In this document: positions 1 through 7,546 of the stretch, piece by piece
Layout: each line of letters opens with the position of its first letter
How positions within the stretch are numbered: the stretch's first letter is position 1
NCBI GenBank assembly: GCA_016717205.1
Contig: JADKGC010000018.1
Span: 1-52,854, forward strand
Direction of reading: 5' to 3'
Length of the DNA stretch: 52,854 nucleotides
Source: Candidatus Flexifilum breve
GTDB lineage: Bacteria; Chloroflexota; Anaerolineae; Aggregatilineales; Phototrophicaceae
Program-made: the position numbers and the translations under genes
The notes under the pieces: generated by a model
What the model was told of the DNA's origin: nothing
Database searches by the model: none
The model's input: only the letters and a program-made list of their open reading frames with translations

Positions 1-1
1 C

Positions 2-268
2 GTGACATATCAATGTCGGTTGAAGCATGTTGATAAACAACTTTTGGAATCACAATTAGATCTAGTCCCTAAGTATTATGCAGCGGAATACAAAAATGTT
101 AGAACGTGGTTCGAGATTTCGACAATCGAACTGATGTCGAAAGCGGAAATGGATAGGATATTTGTCTTAAGCTCTGGACGCCCAATCATGAGTGTAATCA
201 AGAGCAGTGCCACGGTCTTTCGGGTGGGATTGCAGACAAAATCTGCATCACCCTCGACACCAAGATGA
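2..268 (+). CDS. C-terminal part of an unknown protein (cut by window edge)
   Basis: An open frame enters from the left edge and ends at a TGA at 266-268, giving 88 visible residues. The GTG at position 2 cannot be shown to be a true start. The sequence is mixed alpha/beta in character, with an aromatic stretch around YYAAEYKNVRTWFEI, and has no motif I recognise. It lies upstream of and in the same direction as the helicase and methyltransferase genes, so it could be a further member of that locus, but nothing in the residues shows a function. Confidence 0.4.
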   Translation: MTYQCRLKHVDKQLLESQLDLVPKYYAAEYKNVRTWFEISTIELMSKAEMDRIFVLSSGRPIMSVIKSSATVFRVGLQTKSASPSTPR

Positions 269-412
269 TATGGATGGCTGATTGCGGCAAATTGCACTAA
301 TCTCCAAGTGAATGAGCTTCACGATCCAGACTCTAATTTCTTATATTTCAATTCCGAACAAGAACGATTTGGGTTACCTATCGCCTTTTGCTTTCACGCG
401 GGAGAGTCCTCC

Positions 413-3073
413 ATGAATTTGAGCGAATATTACGAGGCATACGGGAGTCGCGTTAGTCAAGAAAGTGAGAAACTATTCATTGATGAGTTTCTCTATCCAC
501 TCCTAGGCAGCAAAATTGCTCAAATCGTACCCCAGTACCCGTTCATTGATAGTACGGGAAAACAGCGCCGTATTGATTTTGCATATGTCCAAAACAAAAC
601 CCGCCTAGCTCTAGAGGTTAATGGCGAAACATATCATGCTGAAGGCATTATCCCAAACGAGATGTTTGACGATAATCTCTTTCGACAGAATGAGATTTTA
701 GCTCAAGGCTATCAGCTATTACGTTTTTCATACAGCCAATTGCAATCACCTATTTGGCGTCCGCTGGTTCATCAAGCATTACGGAACTTCTTTGGTACTT
801 ACGCCGCAGAACTGATTTCGGAATACAGCCTACAACCAACCCCGCTCCAACAAGATGCTTTACAGGCAATAGACTTCTATCGAGGCAGGAGAGAATGGCG
901 AAGAGGTGTAGTCATTCTGCCAACAGGCACGGGTAAAACTATCCTGTCTGCTCTTGATGCGAAAAGACACGGAGGAAAAGTCCTTTTCCTCGTGCATCGC
1001 TTGGATATTCTCCGACAAAGCATTGATGCCTATCGGTTAGTTTGGCCTGAAATGAATTATGGTGTGCTAACAGGGGAAGTTCGAGAAAACCAGTTTGAAT
1101 GCGACGTTCTGTTTGCTTCTAAAGATACTTTACGGCGACCTGAAGAATTAGTGAATTACGGACGCACATGGTTCAATTACATCGTTGTTGATGAAGTGCA
1201 TCACGGGCAAAGCGCTACATACCGAGAAGTCTTAACGTATTTTGAGCCCGACTTTATGCTTGGTATGACAGCAACCCCTGATCGCACGGACCGCCGCGAC
1301 ATTTTTGAGCTTTTCGATTACCAGAAAATATTCGAGTTACCTTTAGCGGAAGCTATAGAAAGAGGCTTTCTTGTTCCATATACTTACTATGGTTTAACCG
1401 ATAACATTGATTACTCGCGTATTCGATATCAAAATAACAAGTATCGTGTCGACGACTTGGAAAGACAGTTGCTTATTCCCGAGCGTACTGAGGCAGTCAT
1501 ACGGGAATACCTCGACAAAGGACAAGGGGATAAAGCAATTGGGTTCTGCGTATCAATAGATCATGCTGAACGTATGGCATTTGATTTTCAGACTCACGGA
1601 ATTTCAGCAATTGCAATTCACTCGGGTACTGTAAATCGAGAGCAACTGATACAAAACTTCCGCGATAATCAATATCAGGTTGTGTTCACTGTAGATCTCT
1701 TTAATGAAGGTATCGATTTCCCCAATGTACGTGTGTTGCTTTTCTTGCGCCCTACAGAATCGAAAACTGTTTTTATACAGCAACTTGGGCGAGGTCTGCG
1801 GCTTCATCCAGGGAAAGATCGGGTTCGTGTACTAGACTTTATAGGTAACTATAAGCGTGCCAATCAAATCAGGAAGCATCTATCCACTAGCAGTACTATA
1901 ACTCGAGGTGAGCACGGCAAAAAAGTAATATACACGTATTCGCCAGGGTGCGAGGTCATTTTCAATGCGGATGTTGAGGAGATTCTGGATGCCCAAGATG
2001 CACAGGAGTTGGGCCTCTCACAAGAAGACTTGATTGAAGCCTACTATGCACTAACAGAGCAACTTGGACGCAAACCGAGCCGTATAGATATAGATCGAGA
2101 TGGGCAATACAGGTCGGGAGAGTATGCACATATTTTCGGCTCATGGATTGCCTTTTTGCGCCAAATCGGGGAATACACGGAGGCAAGTTACCATTACCCG
2201 CAAGGTGTGCATCTTGGTCACATTCTCTCTGTTTTAAAGTACTTTGGCGACAATCGTCGCGCAGGGACTCACTTTGATGACGAATACATAAGACTGAGAG
2301 GTGAACTCGGCGAAGGACGACTATCGACGTATCGACGTCAGGTAAAGTACAAACTGCTTGCTGCTATGGAGTTAGGTGTTTTGACTGATGATCGAAATTA
2401 CCCGGATGCGTCAAATTACACAATTGAACTTACGCCGCTGGGTATCGAGATGTATCAAACGTTGCAACCTGTGTTTAGTCAGTTTGATTTATCGTTCGAA
2501 AAAGATTCGGATGGAATTCCTTCCTCACGAATGAAAAATAACGAAGGTGAATACAATCAGGCTTTGCGTCAGCTCATAGATAGTAGCCCTACCGCAAAGG
2601 AAGTTGTTTATCGCGTCTTATTGAATATGCCTGCCGTCCATCAGATGCTTGCATTCCTTTATCACATTAGCCGGAGTGTCAACATTCAGCGTGAAGAAAT
2701 ATATCAACAATTCTTTCAAGCACCTTTTGTGCGGCAATTCTGCGATCAAGAGGGCATTGAGGAAGCGAGTGATGAAGCATCACGACGGCGTTGTCCCTTT
2801 CTCTTGAATCTGTTGGATGCCTGTGGAATTATTCAGGCTGGAAGGCGCGAAATTATAGTAAACAAACTGGTACTACTTCCCGCTTTGGTTGCACCTTATA
2901 GAGGTGAAGAACCTGATACGTCCGCTGCCCGGCTAAGATCAGTTCAGTCCACTTGGAATGATACAAACTTTTACATTCCTGATGAGGATTTGAGTATTCT
3001 TAGGGAACTGTTCGGCGCAGCATTTCTCACAAGCGAGTATCATTTGAAGCAATTGGAAGTAGTCGGAGGATAG
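413..3073 (+). CDS. SF2 DEAD/DEAH helicase with N-terminal PD-(D/E)XK-like nuclease domain
   Basis: An 886-residue protein joining a predicted nuclease to a DNA translocase. Residues about 15-125 resemble the DUF559/Vsr-like fold, with a candidate active site D55, E68 and N70 (RIDFAYV, LEVNGETYH). The helicase core follows: motif I PTGTGKT (170-176), motif II DEVHH (260-264), motif III TATPDR and motif VI QQLGRGLR (456-463). The last 350 residues are unassigned. I chose ATG 413 because GGAGAG lies six bases upstream; the frame is open to a GTG at 308, which lacks a ribosome site and would add 35 residues. The methyltransferase starts four bases after the stop, so the two are almost certainly co-transcribed. 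The pair looks like restriction-modification or defence; the exact class is not clear. Confidence 0.85.
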   Translation: MNLSEYYEAYGSRVSQESEKLFIDEFLYPLLGSKIAQIVPQYPFIDSTGKQRRIDFAYVQNKTRLALEVNGETYHAEGIIPNEMFDDNLFRQNEILAQGYQLLRFSYSQLQSPIWRPLVHQALRNFFGTYAAELISEYSLQPTPLQQDALQAIDFYRGRREWRRGVVILPTGTGKTILSALDAKRHGGKVLFLVHRLDILRQSIDAYRLVWPEMNYGVLTGEVRENQFECDVLFASKDTLRRPEELVNYGRTWFNYIVVDEVHHGQSATYREVLTYFEPDFMLGMTATPDRTDRRDIFELFDYQKIFELPLAEAIERGFLVPYTYYGLTDNIDYSRIRYQNNKYRVDDLERQLLIPERTEAVIREYLDKGQGDKAIGFCVSIDHAERMAFDFQTHGISAIAIHSGTVNREQLIQNFRDNQYQVVFTVDLFNEGIDFPNVRVLLFLRPTESKTVFIQQLGRGLRLHPGKDRVRVLDFIGNYKRANQIRKHLSTSSTITRGEHGKKVIYTYSPGCEVIFNADVEEILDAQDAQELGLSQEDLIEAYYALTEQLGRKPSRIDIDRDGQYRSGEYAHIFGSWIAFLRQIGEYTEASYHYPQGVHLGHILSVLKYFGDNRRAGTHFDDEYIRLRGELGEGRLSTYRRQVKYKLLAAMELGVLTDDRNYPDASNYTIELTPLGIEMYQTLQPVFSQFDLSFEKDSDGIPSSRMKNNEGEYNQALRQLIDSSPTAKEVVYRVLLNMPAVHQMLAFLYHISRSVNIQREEIYQQFFQAPFVRQFCDQEGIEEASDEASRRRCPFLLNLLDACGIIQAGRREIIVNKLVLLPALVAPYRGEEPDTSAARLRSVQSTWNDTNFYIPDEDLSILRELFGAAFLTSEYHLKQLEVVGG

Positions 3074-3076
3074 TCG

Positions 3077-4024
3077 ATGGGTAATCGCTCGCATAGAAAC
3101 GCTGCTCATCTTGGGATGAACAGCTTAAACAAGGATGGAAAAACTCATAAATCGCTCAATGGTATCGACACAACACAGCCAGATGAGACTATACATGCAG
3201 TTTGTGTTACCGATTGTTTGAGTCTTTTGCGCCGCATTCCAACAAGTTCTGTTCAACTGATTGTTTGTGACCCACCCTACAATATATTGATGTCGGATTG
3301 GGATGTTTACACAGACTATATCAGTTGGGCAGCCGAGTGGCTTACTGAAGCTGAAAGGGTTCTTGCCCCAACCGGAAATATGGTGATATTTGGCGGATTA
3401 CAGTATCAAGGGGAAGCCGGATCAGGAGACCTGATCAACATTATTTCTCATATGCGACGCCAAAGTAAGATGCTATTAGCGAATCTCATAATCTGGAATT
3501 ACCCCAATGGCATGAGTGCGCAACGCTTCTTCGCTAATCGTCATGAGGAAATTGCTTGGTTTGGCAAATCGTCCAGTTACTATTTTGACCTGGATTCGGT
3601 TCGAGAGCCGTATGATGAAGAAACCAAAAAAGCGTACCTCAAAGATACGCGATTGCGTCCGGAAACTGTTGAGAAAGGGCGTAATCCGACAAATGTTTGG
3701 CAAATTAACAGACTCAATGGTAACTCCAAAGAGCGCGTCGGGCATCCTACCCAGAAACCTGTAGCCATAATCCAACGATTGATGCGTGCGTTGTCCTATC
3801 CCGGTTCAACAGTTCTGGATTTCTTTGCAGGTAGCGGTGTAACCACTCGTGTTGCGATTGAAGAACATCGCCACAGTATAATTTGTGACATCAGTGACAC
3901 GTTACCTAGCTATCTTGACGGACACTTAACACAAATCAAGAGCGATCTTTTCACGCCAAATAGAAAGTATAAGATAACTTCACTGGATGATCTCGATCAG
4001 CATCCACTTTTTACAACCCCATAG
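3077..4024 (+). CDS. DNA N4-cytosine/N6-adenine methyltransferase, beta class
   Basis: A 315-residue site-specific DNA methyltransferase. The catalytic motif IV DPPYN is at residues 65-69 and the SAM-binding motif FAGSG at 250-254, so motif IV precedes motif I, which is the beta-class order. The stretch HPTQKPVAIIQRLM just before the SAM motif is also typical of this class. There is little room for a separate target-recognition domain, so recognition probably lies between the two motifs. It follows the helicase-nuclease gene after only three bases and would protect host sites against it. Both genes are A+T-richer than the ICE genes to the right, which suggests separate acquisition. Confidence 0.88.
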   Translation: MGNRSHRNAAHLGMNSLNKDGKTHKSLNGIDTTQPDETIHAVCVTDCLSLLRRIPTSSVQLIVCDPPYNILMSDWDVYTDYISWAAEWLTEAERVLAPTGNMVIFGGLQYQGEAGSGDLINIISHMRRQSKMLLANLIIWNYPNGMSAQRFFANRHEEIAWFGKSSSYYFDLDSVREPYDEETKKAYLKDTRLRPETVEKGRNPTNVWQINRLNGNSKERVGHPTQKPVAIIQRLMRALSYPGSTVLDFFAGSGVTTRVAIEEHRHSIICDISDTLPSYLDGHLTQIKSDLFTPNRKYKITSLDDLDQHPLFTTP

Positions 4025-4454
4025 GCTACAATCCAAATAGCAAACTTGCCAACCTATCCATTGTCAACAGAAGTTGATCAGGTGAATTGTGTCAAGATAC
4101 GAGTGGATTCAACCATGCCCAATAATATCAGTTGGATAACTCCAGCATTAAGCGATTGACGCGATGTAATACTGGCGCTGCCTGGCAGCAGCGCCGCATC
4201 GCGAACGCGATGCCGACCAACCCCGCCGCAATGCAGCCGTCGCAGACGGGTGCATTAGAGGCTGCCGATAGTGTGTTCAGCGCAGCTGAATCATCGGCGG
4301 AGTTGGGCGACAAGTTTAAACTGTCAAGAGGGAAATAGAGAATTGGGGTGGTAAAAGATCGTTTTGGGGGAGTGCCGGGGTTGGGCAACACAAAGACATC
4401 CGCTCGAAACCGCGTCTCGAACGCAATGCAACACGGCGTGTGGAGATGTGTCGG
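4025..4454. other. Gene-free stretch with consecutive hairpins beside IS110
   Basis: I see no convincing gene here. Three palindromes follow one another closely: 4174-4195 (8-bp arms GGCGCTGC/GCAGCGCC), 4196-4213 (8-bp arms GCATCGCG/CGCGATGC, two-base loop), and one between about 4229 and 4255 (arms AATGCA/TGCATT enclosing CCGTC/GACGG). They lie on the 3' side of the leftward IS110 transposase. They may belong to the IS end, where some IS110-group elements encode their guide RNA, or they may be an outlying part of the hairpin array that resumes at 5897. Confidence 0.45.
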
Positions 4455-5657
4455 TCAGCTCGCCTTCGGCAAGCCCATCCCCTGTCGTGCGCGATTCGCC
4501 AGATGCTTGGCTTCGTCGTAAACCTCACGGCGCTGCCAGAGCGTCCAAACAATCTTCGCCCAGCGATTCGCCAACGCGCGATATGCTCGCGCTTTGCTGT
4601 GCCCACGCCCAAGCTGCTCGTTCAGATACTGCCTTGCCCACGGGCTGTAACGGACGCTCTGGCGGGCGAAATCGTCCATAGCACTGCGCATCTGGTGTGA
4701 GCAGGCAGTGCGAAACTCCACGTTCAAGGATTTCCCGCTTCGTCGGGTTACGGGTGCAGTTCCCGCCGTCGCTTGCAACGATTCGGGGTTGGGAAAGCGG
4801 TCGCGGTCGTCGCCAATCCACGCGAGCAGGCGCGCCGGGGTGAGCGGGCCGCGTGCACCGGGAAAGCTTTTCCACCAGGCAGCTTCGGGATGGGTGAGAA
4901 ACACGGCGGGGAGTTCGCGTTCAAGCCGGCTGCGCGTGTGGTGCAGCTCACGCAGCAGCGGGATGAGGATTTGGACCTGAACGACATAGCCCGAACTCAC
5001 GGCAGCACTGGGCATGGGCATTTGCAACTGCGCGTAAATCAGGTCAAGGCGATCCATGAAACGGTAATTGTTGCGCTTCAAGAATAACTTCAACTGGTGT
5101 TTTGTCAGCGCCCGCCCCAGTTCCGGCGTTGGGTAGGCTTCCAGAAACGCGAGGCAGATGAGACTCTCGACGTGAGCAAACAACCGATTGGCAGCCGGGA
5201 AATACTGGTAGAGCAGGTAACTCAAGCGGTTGCCGAGCCGACGTTGGTCAACAATCGTTTTGTCCAATGCCCGTGCCAGTTCACGTAAATGGAGCACGAG
5301 CGGACTTGAGCGAGTGAGTGGTCGGCAGTCAGGGTCTTTGAGGCGCAGCAGGTGTGCCAGCAAATACGCGTCTGACGGGTCAGATTTGGAACGGCGAGGA
5401 CGTCGGTGTGCAACCACCATAGACGGGGTGACATGAAGCGCCCACCCTTGCGTCAGCATCCAATCGACCAATAACCCATCGGAACGCTCAATGTTGAGTA
5501 GCACATTGTCAGCACCGTACAGCATGACCAGTCTTTCGAGGCGCTGAAAACCATCGTTGGACTGCTTGATTTCCAACTGCTCGACGATGGTGCCGTCTTC
5601 ATCGAGCAGACACAGATCGTGCTTCTCAGTTGCCCAGTCGATACCCAGATAATACAT
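4455..5657 (-). CDS. IS110-family transposase (DEDD recombinase)
   Basis: An intact 400-residue transposase. The RuvC-like DEDD residues are visible as D7 (GIDWA), E57 (NIERSD), D93 and D96 (SDPSDAYLLAHLL). The C-terminal transposase_20 region carries the family pattern FPGARGPLTPARLLAWIGD followed by SLQATAGTAPV. The length is usual for the family. IS110 elements lack long inverted repeats, so the ends cannot be drawn from the sequence alone. The family is known to use a guide (bridge) RNA encoded in a non-coding end. Here both flanks, 4025-4454 and 5658-5896, are non-coding and could hold it. The gene stands alone and separates the restriction-modification locus from the ICE. Confidence 0.93.
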   Translation of the reverse strand: MYYLGIDWATEKHDLCLLDEDGTIVEQLEIKQSNDGFQRLERLVMLYGADNVLLNIERSDGLLVDWMLTQGWALHVTPSMVVAHRRPRRSKSDPSDAYLLAHLLRLKDPDCRPLTRSSPLVLHLRELARALDKTIVDQRRLGNRLSYLLYQYFPAANRLFAHVESLICLAFLEAYPTPELGRALTKHQLKLFLKRNNYRFMDRLDLIYAQLQMPMPSAAVSSGYVVQVQILIPLLRELHHTRSRLERELPAVFLTHPEAAWWKSFPGARGPLTPARLLAWIGDDRDRFPNPESLQATAGTAPVTRRSGKSLNVEFRTACSHQMRSAMDDFARQSVRYSPWARQYLNEQLGRGHSKARAYRALANRWAKIVWTLWQRREVYDEAKHLANRARQGMGLPKAS

Positions 5658-5896
5658 GGCATGCTCTCCTTGCTCATACAGCCAAGAACTGCTGCCACAT
5701 CGCTACGCACATATGCAGGCTACGGCGCTCAGGGCGCAACAAGTTTACGATAAGCGTAGAGATGCCCCACACCAGCGAACAGTCGCCCAAAGTTCTCGTG
5801 GAACGGCTAGCTAAGGGTTCTGCAGATGTGAGTGGCAGACGAGATAAGTATGCCTGTTATCCCGCTTGCCCGGCACACGCGATGAGCGAGCGCATT

Positions 5897-6185
5897 GCAG
5901 ACGACCTCGCAGTCGTCTGCGACTTCCGCGTTGCGGAAGTCCGGCTAGGCTTGGGTCGCAGGGTGACAGCGGCCTCTGTCACCTGTTTGCTCCCCGATCC
6001 AGCTTGGAATGAGCATCGCTCATGACCCAAGCCTAGCCCGCTAGGTAAAACCTAGCCACCTCATGTGCCGGTGGGGGCTAATGTACGCCACTACGTGGCG
6101 CACCCAGACAGCCCCTGCGGGTGCTGTCTGGTACGTGGGCGGGTATGTACCCGCCCACCGAACGCACCCCTACTGGGGGCGTTCG
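5897..6185. repeat. Tight array of nine perfect hairpins before the mobilisation operon
   Basis: Within the gene-free stretch 5658-6321, nine stems follow one another with almost no spacer. They are 5897-5920 (9 bp), 5921-5941 (9 bp), a 15-bp long-range stem 5943-5957/6024-6038 that encloses 5962-5983 (8 bp) and 6009-6023 (6 bp), then 6040-6056 (7 bp), 6086-6100 (6 bp), 6104-6131 (9 bp plus CCC/GGG), 6135-6158 (11 bp) and 6159-6185 (7 plus 4 bp, one bulge). Nearly all pairs are Watson-Crick, so both strands can fold alike, which fits selection on single-stranded DNA. The position, just ahead of the RHH and relaxase genes, suggests an oriT or single-strand origin; a structured RNA is the alternative. 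From 5658 to 5896 I see only weak palindromes and the probable IS110 end. Confidence 0.75.
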
Positions 6186-6229
6186 AAAAACGCGAGTGCT
6201 GCACACCATCCGCATTTCTGACCTGACCT

Positions 6230-6261
6230 CTGTACGATTCCATCCCTCACTGTACGATTCC
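6230..6261 (+). promoter_or_regulatory. Paired operator upstream of the mobilisation operon
   Basis: CTGTACGATTCC occurs twice in direct orientation (6230-6241 and 6250-6261), with an 8-bp spacer and a 20-bp period, or about two helical turns. It ends 60 bp before the first ATG of the operon. Related pairs, in the same orientation relative to transcription, lie before the two type IV secretion operons at 25860 and 19770. I infer a binding site for a dimeric regulator coded by the ICE. Confidence 0.65.
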
Positions 6262-6321
6262 GGCTGTTCACCGCTGCGCTTCTGACACAATCGATGGAGT
6301 GCAAAGTGTGGAGCAAAGTCG

Positions 6322-6696
6322 ATGGCGACCAAAACTGTCCGCCGCAGTATCAGCATGACGCCGGAAATGCGTGACCTTTTAGCGCAAATTGTTGCCAAAC
6401 GTGGAAGGGAGGTCAAAGAAAACGACCTCATCCGCGAAGCGATCCGGCAATACCTTGATGAACAATCTGACGTGGTTGGCAGCCGTCGTCATTTTCAGAA
6501 GACACTGCAAGCCCGACTTGATCGCCTCGAAACCACGCTCACCTTTCAGATGCACGTTTTGATCTATCTGCTTGCTGCCGTTGTAGGTGACGAGAGTGGT
6601 CACGCCATCGAAGATGCGATTGTCACCGCTAAGCGCGATGGGGCAGCGTTGCTGGCGCAGATCGCCGCCGTGCGCGACCTGAAAGACGACGCATGA
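6322..6696 (+). CDS. Ribbon-helix-helix DNA-binding protein, probable relaxosome accessory
   Basis: A 124-residue protein. The first 50 residues fit a ribbon-helix-helix domain (VRRSISMTPEMRDLLAQIVAKRG, then DLIREAIRQYL). A helical segment (SRRHFQKTLQARLDRLE) and a hydrophobic stretch (MHVLIYLLAAVVG) follow. GGAG lies eight bases before the ATG. The stop overlaps the start of the relaxase gene (ATGA), so translation is coupled. RHH proteins next to relaxases, such as TraY or MobC types, bind oriT and recruit the relaxase. The direct repeats and hairpins just upstream would be its natural targets. It could instead repress its own operon. Confidence 0.75.
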   Translation: MATKTVRRSISMTPEMRDLLAQIVAKRGREVKENDLIREAIRQYLDEQSDVVGSRRHFQKTLQARLDRLETTLTFQMHVLIYLLAAVVGDESGHAIEDAIVTAKRDGAALLAQIAAVRDLKDDA

Positions 6697-7358
6697 CGAA
6701 ACCGATCATTATCGCGGACTTGGCGTACAAGGGCTTGAAACGCAGCGGACGCGGCACTGGACGGCAGGGCTTGAAAGCCACGCTCAAATATTTGCAGTAC
6801 AGAGACAAACGCAACAATCATCTCGCCCAGTCGCGTGATTATGAGCGCTGGCAAGATCGGGGCATGGGGCTGTCGCATGGCGAAATCTACCGGAATTGCG
6901 ATGCATTGCAGAGCAAGCATGTCCTCGCTTGGACATGGGTGATCTCACCTGCTCCCGATCTGATGGAACTCGTGCCAGAAGCAGAACGACGAAATCTGCT
7001 CTACGAACTGACTGAGCGCGTGGTTGAGGACTACTACACTGAGCGCGGCTTCGACGTGCCGGAATACAGCTACATCATGCACACCGCTAAAACCAAACCG
7101 AAGGATGGAGAATCGCCGTATGAACATCTCCACACCCATGTGATCCTGCCAGGCACAGTACCTTCCACCGCAGATCGACTGCCTGTATACAACAACTCAT
7201 CGAAAGGACATGACCGGCTATTCCGTGATGTCGCGGCACAGCACTTTGCGGACATGCTCGACGAGCGCGGCATCGACTGGCGACCACTGCGTGAAGAACC
7301 GAAGCCAGATATTGAGCCGGACGACGGCATCGACCTAGACGATTTCTTCTCACTTTAG
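6693..7358 (+). CDS. Candidate small HUH-type relaxase
   Basis: A 221-residue protein with a histidine cluster HLHTH (H145, H147, H149) followed by VILPG. This matches the metal-binding motif of HUH relaxases, where it normally follows a beta strand. Tyrosines Y33 and Y36 in LKYLQYRDKRN near the N-terminus are candidate nucleophiles. The middle (VLAWTWVISPAPDL, then a long helix) fits the strand-helix order of MOB domains. The protein ends soon after the domain, so it lacks the C-terminal helicase or primase part of large relaxases. Its place between an RHH protein and the coupling protein supports the call. I cannot assign it to a named MOB family; a distant or new one is possible. Confidence 0.65.
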   Translation: MTKPIIIADLAYKGLKRSGRGTGRQGLKATLKYLQYRDKRNNHLAQSRDYERWQDRGMGLSHGEIYRNCDALQSKHVLAWTWVISPAPDLMELVPEAERRNLLYELTERVVEDYYTERGFDVPEYSYIMHTAKTKPKDGESPYEHLHTHVILPGTVPSTADRLPVYNNSSKGHDRLFRDVAAQHFADMLDERGIDWRPLREEPKPDIEPDDGIDLDDFFSL

Positions 7359-7366
7359 GAGGCGCA

Positions 7367-7546
7367 ATGCAGAGTCATCACTGGCTTGGACTATTCGCGC
7401 TGCTCACGCTCGTGCTGGCAGGAGCAGCTATCGGACGCATTCTTAAGTTACCCAACGGCGAAGGCATCTATCTCACCATGCTCGCCGCCGCGTTGATCGG
7501 CTGGTGGATGGGGCGGCGCGGCAACCGCAAGCAGGGGCGCTCATGA
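7367..7546 (+). CDS. Small two-helix membrane protein
   Basis: A 59-residue frame with a good ribosome site (AGGAGG at 7357-7362) begins at ATG 7367. Its stop overlaps the start of the coupling-protein gene (TCATGA). It has two hydrophobic segments (LGLFALLTLVLAGAAIG and IYLTMLAAALIGWWMG) and a basic tail (RRGNRKQGR). The tight coupling suggests a membrane partner of the coupling protein or of the secretion channel. No family is recognisable at this length. Confidence 0.6.
   Translation: MQSHHWLGLFALLTLVLAGAAIGRILKLPNGEGIYLTMLAAALIGWWMGRRGNRKQGRS

Noticed and set aside
4081..4140. A sequence resembling the T-arm of the tRNA (GTGGATTCAACC) as a possible left attachment site
   Set aside because: Only about ten bases match the tRNA-Gln 3' region, with mismatches, which is not better than chance.
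4128..4391. Short open frames on both strands beside IS110
   Set aside because: They cross the hairpins, have no ribosome site and resemble no protein; the DNA structure explains the sequence better.
5630..6025. A 131-residue open frame over the start of the hairpin array
   Set aside because: The palindromes dictate its sequence, it begins inside the IS110 gene on the opposite strand, and it has no recognisable domain.
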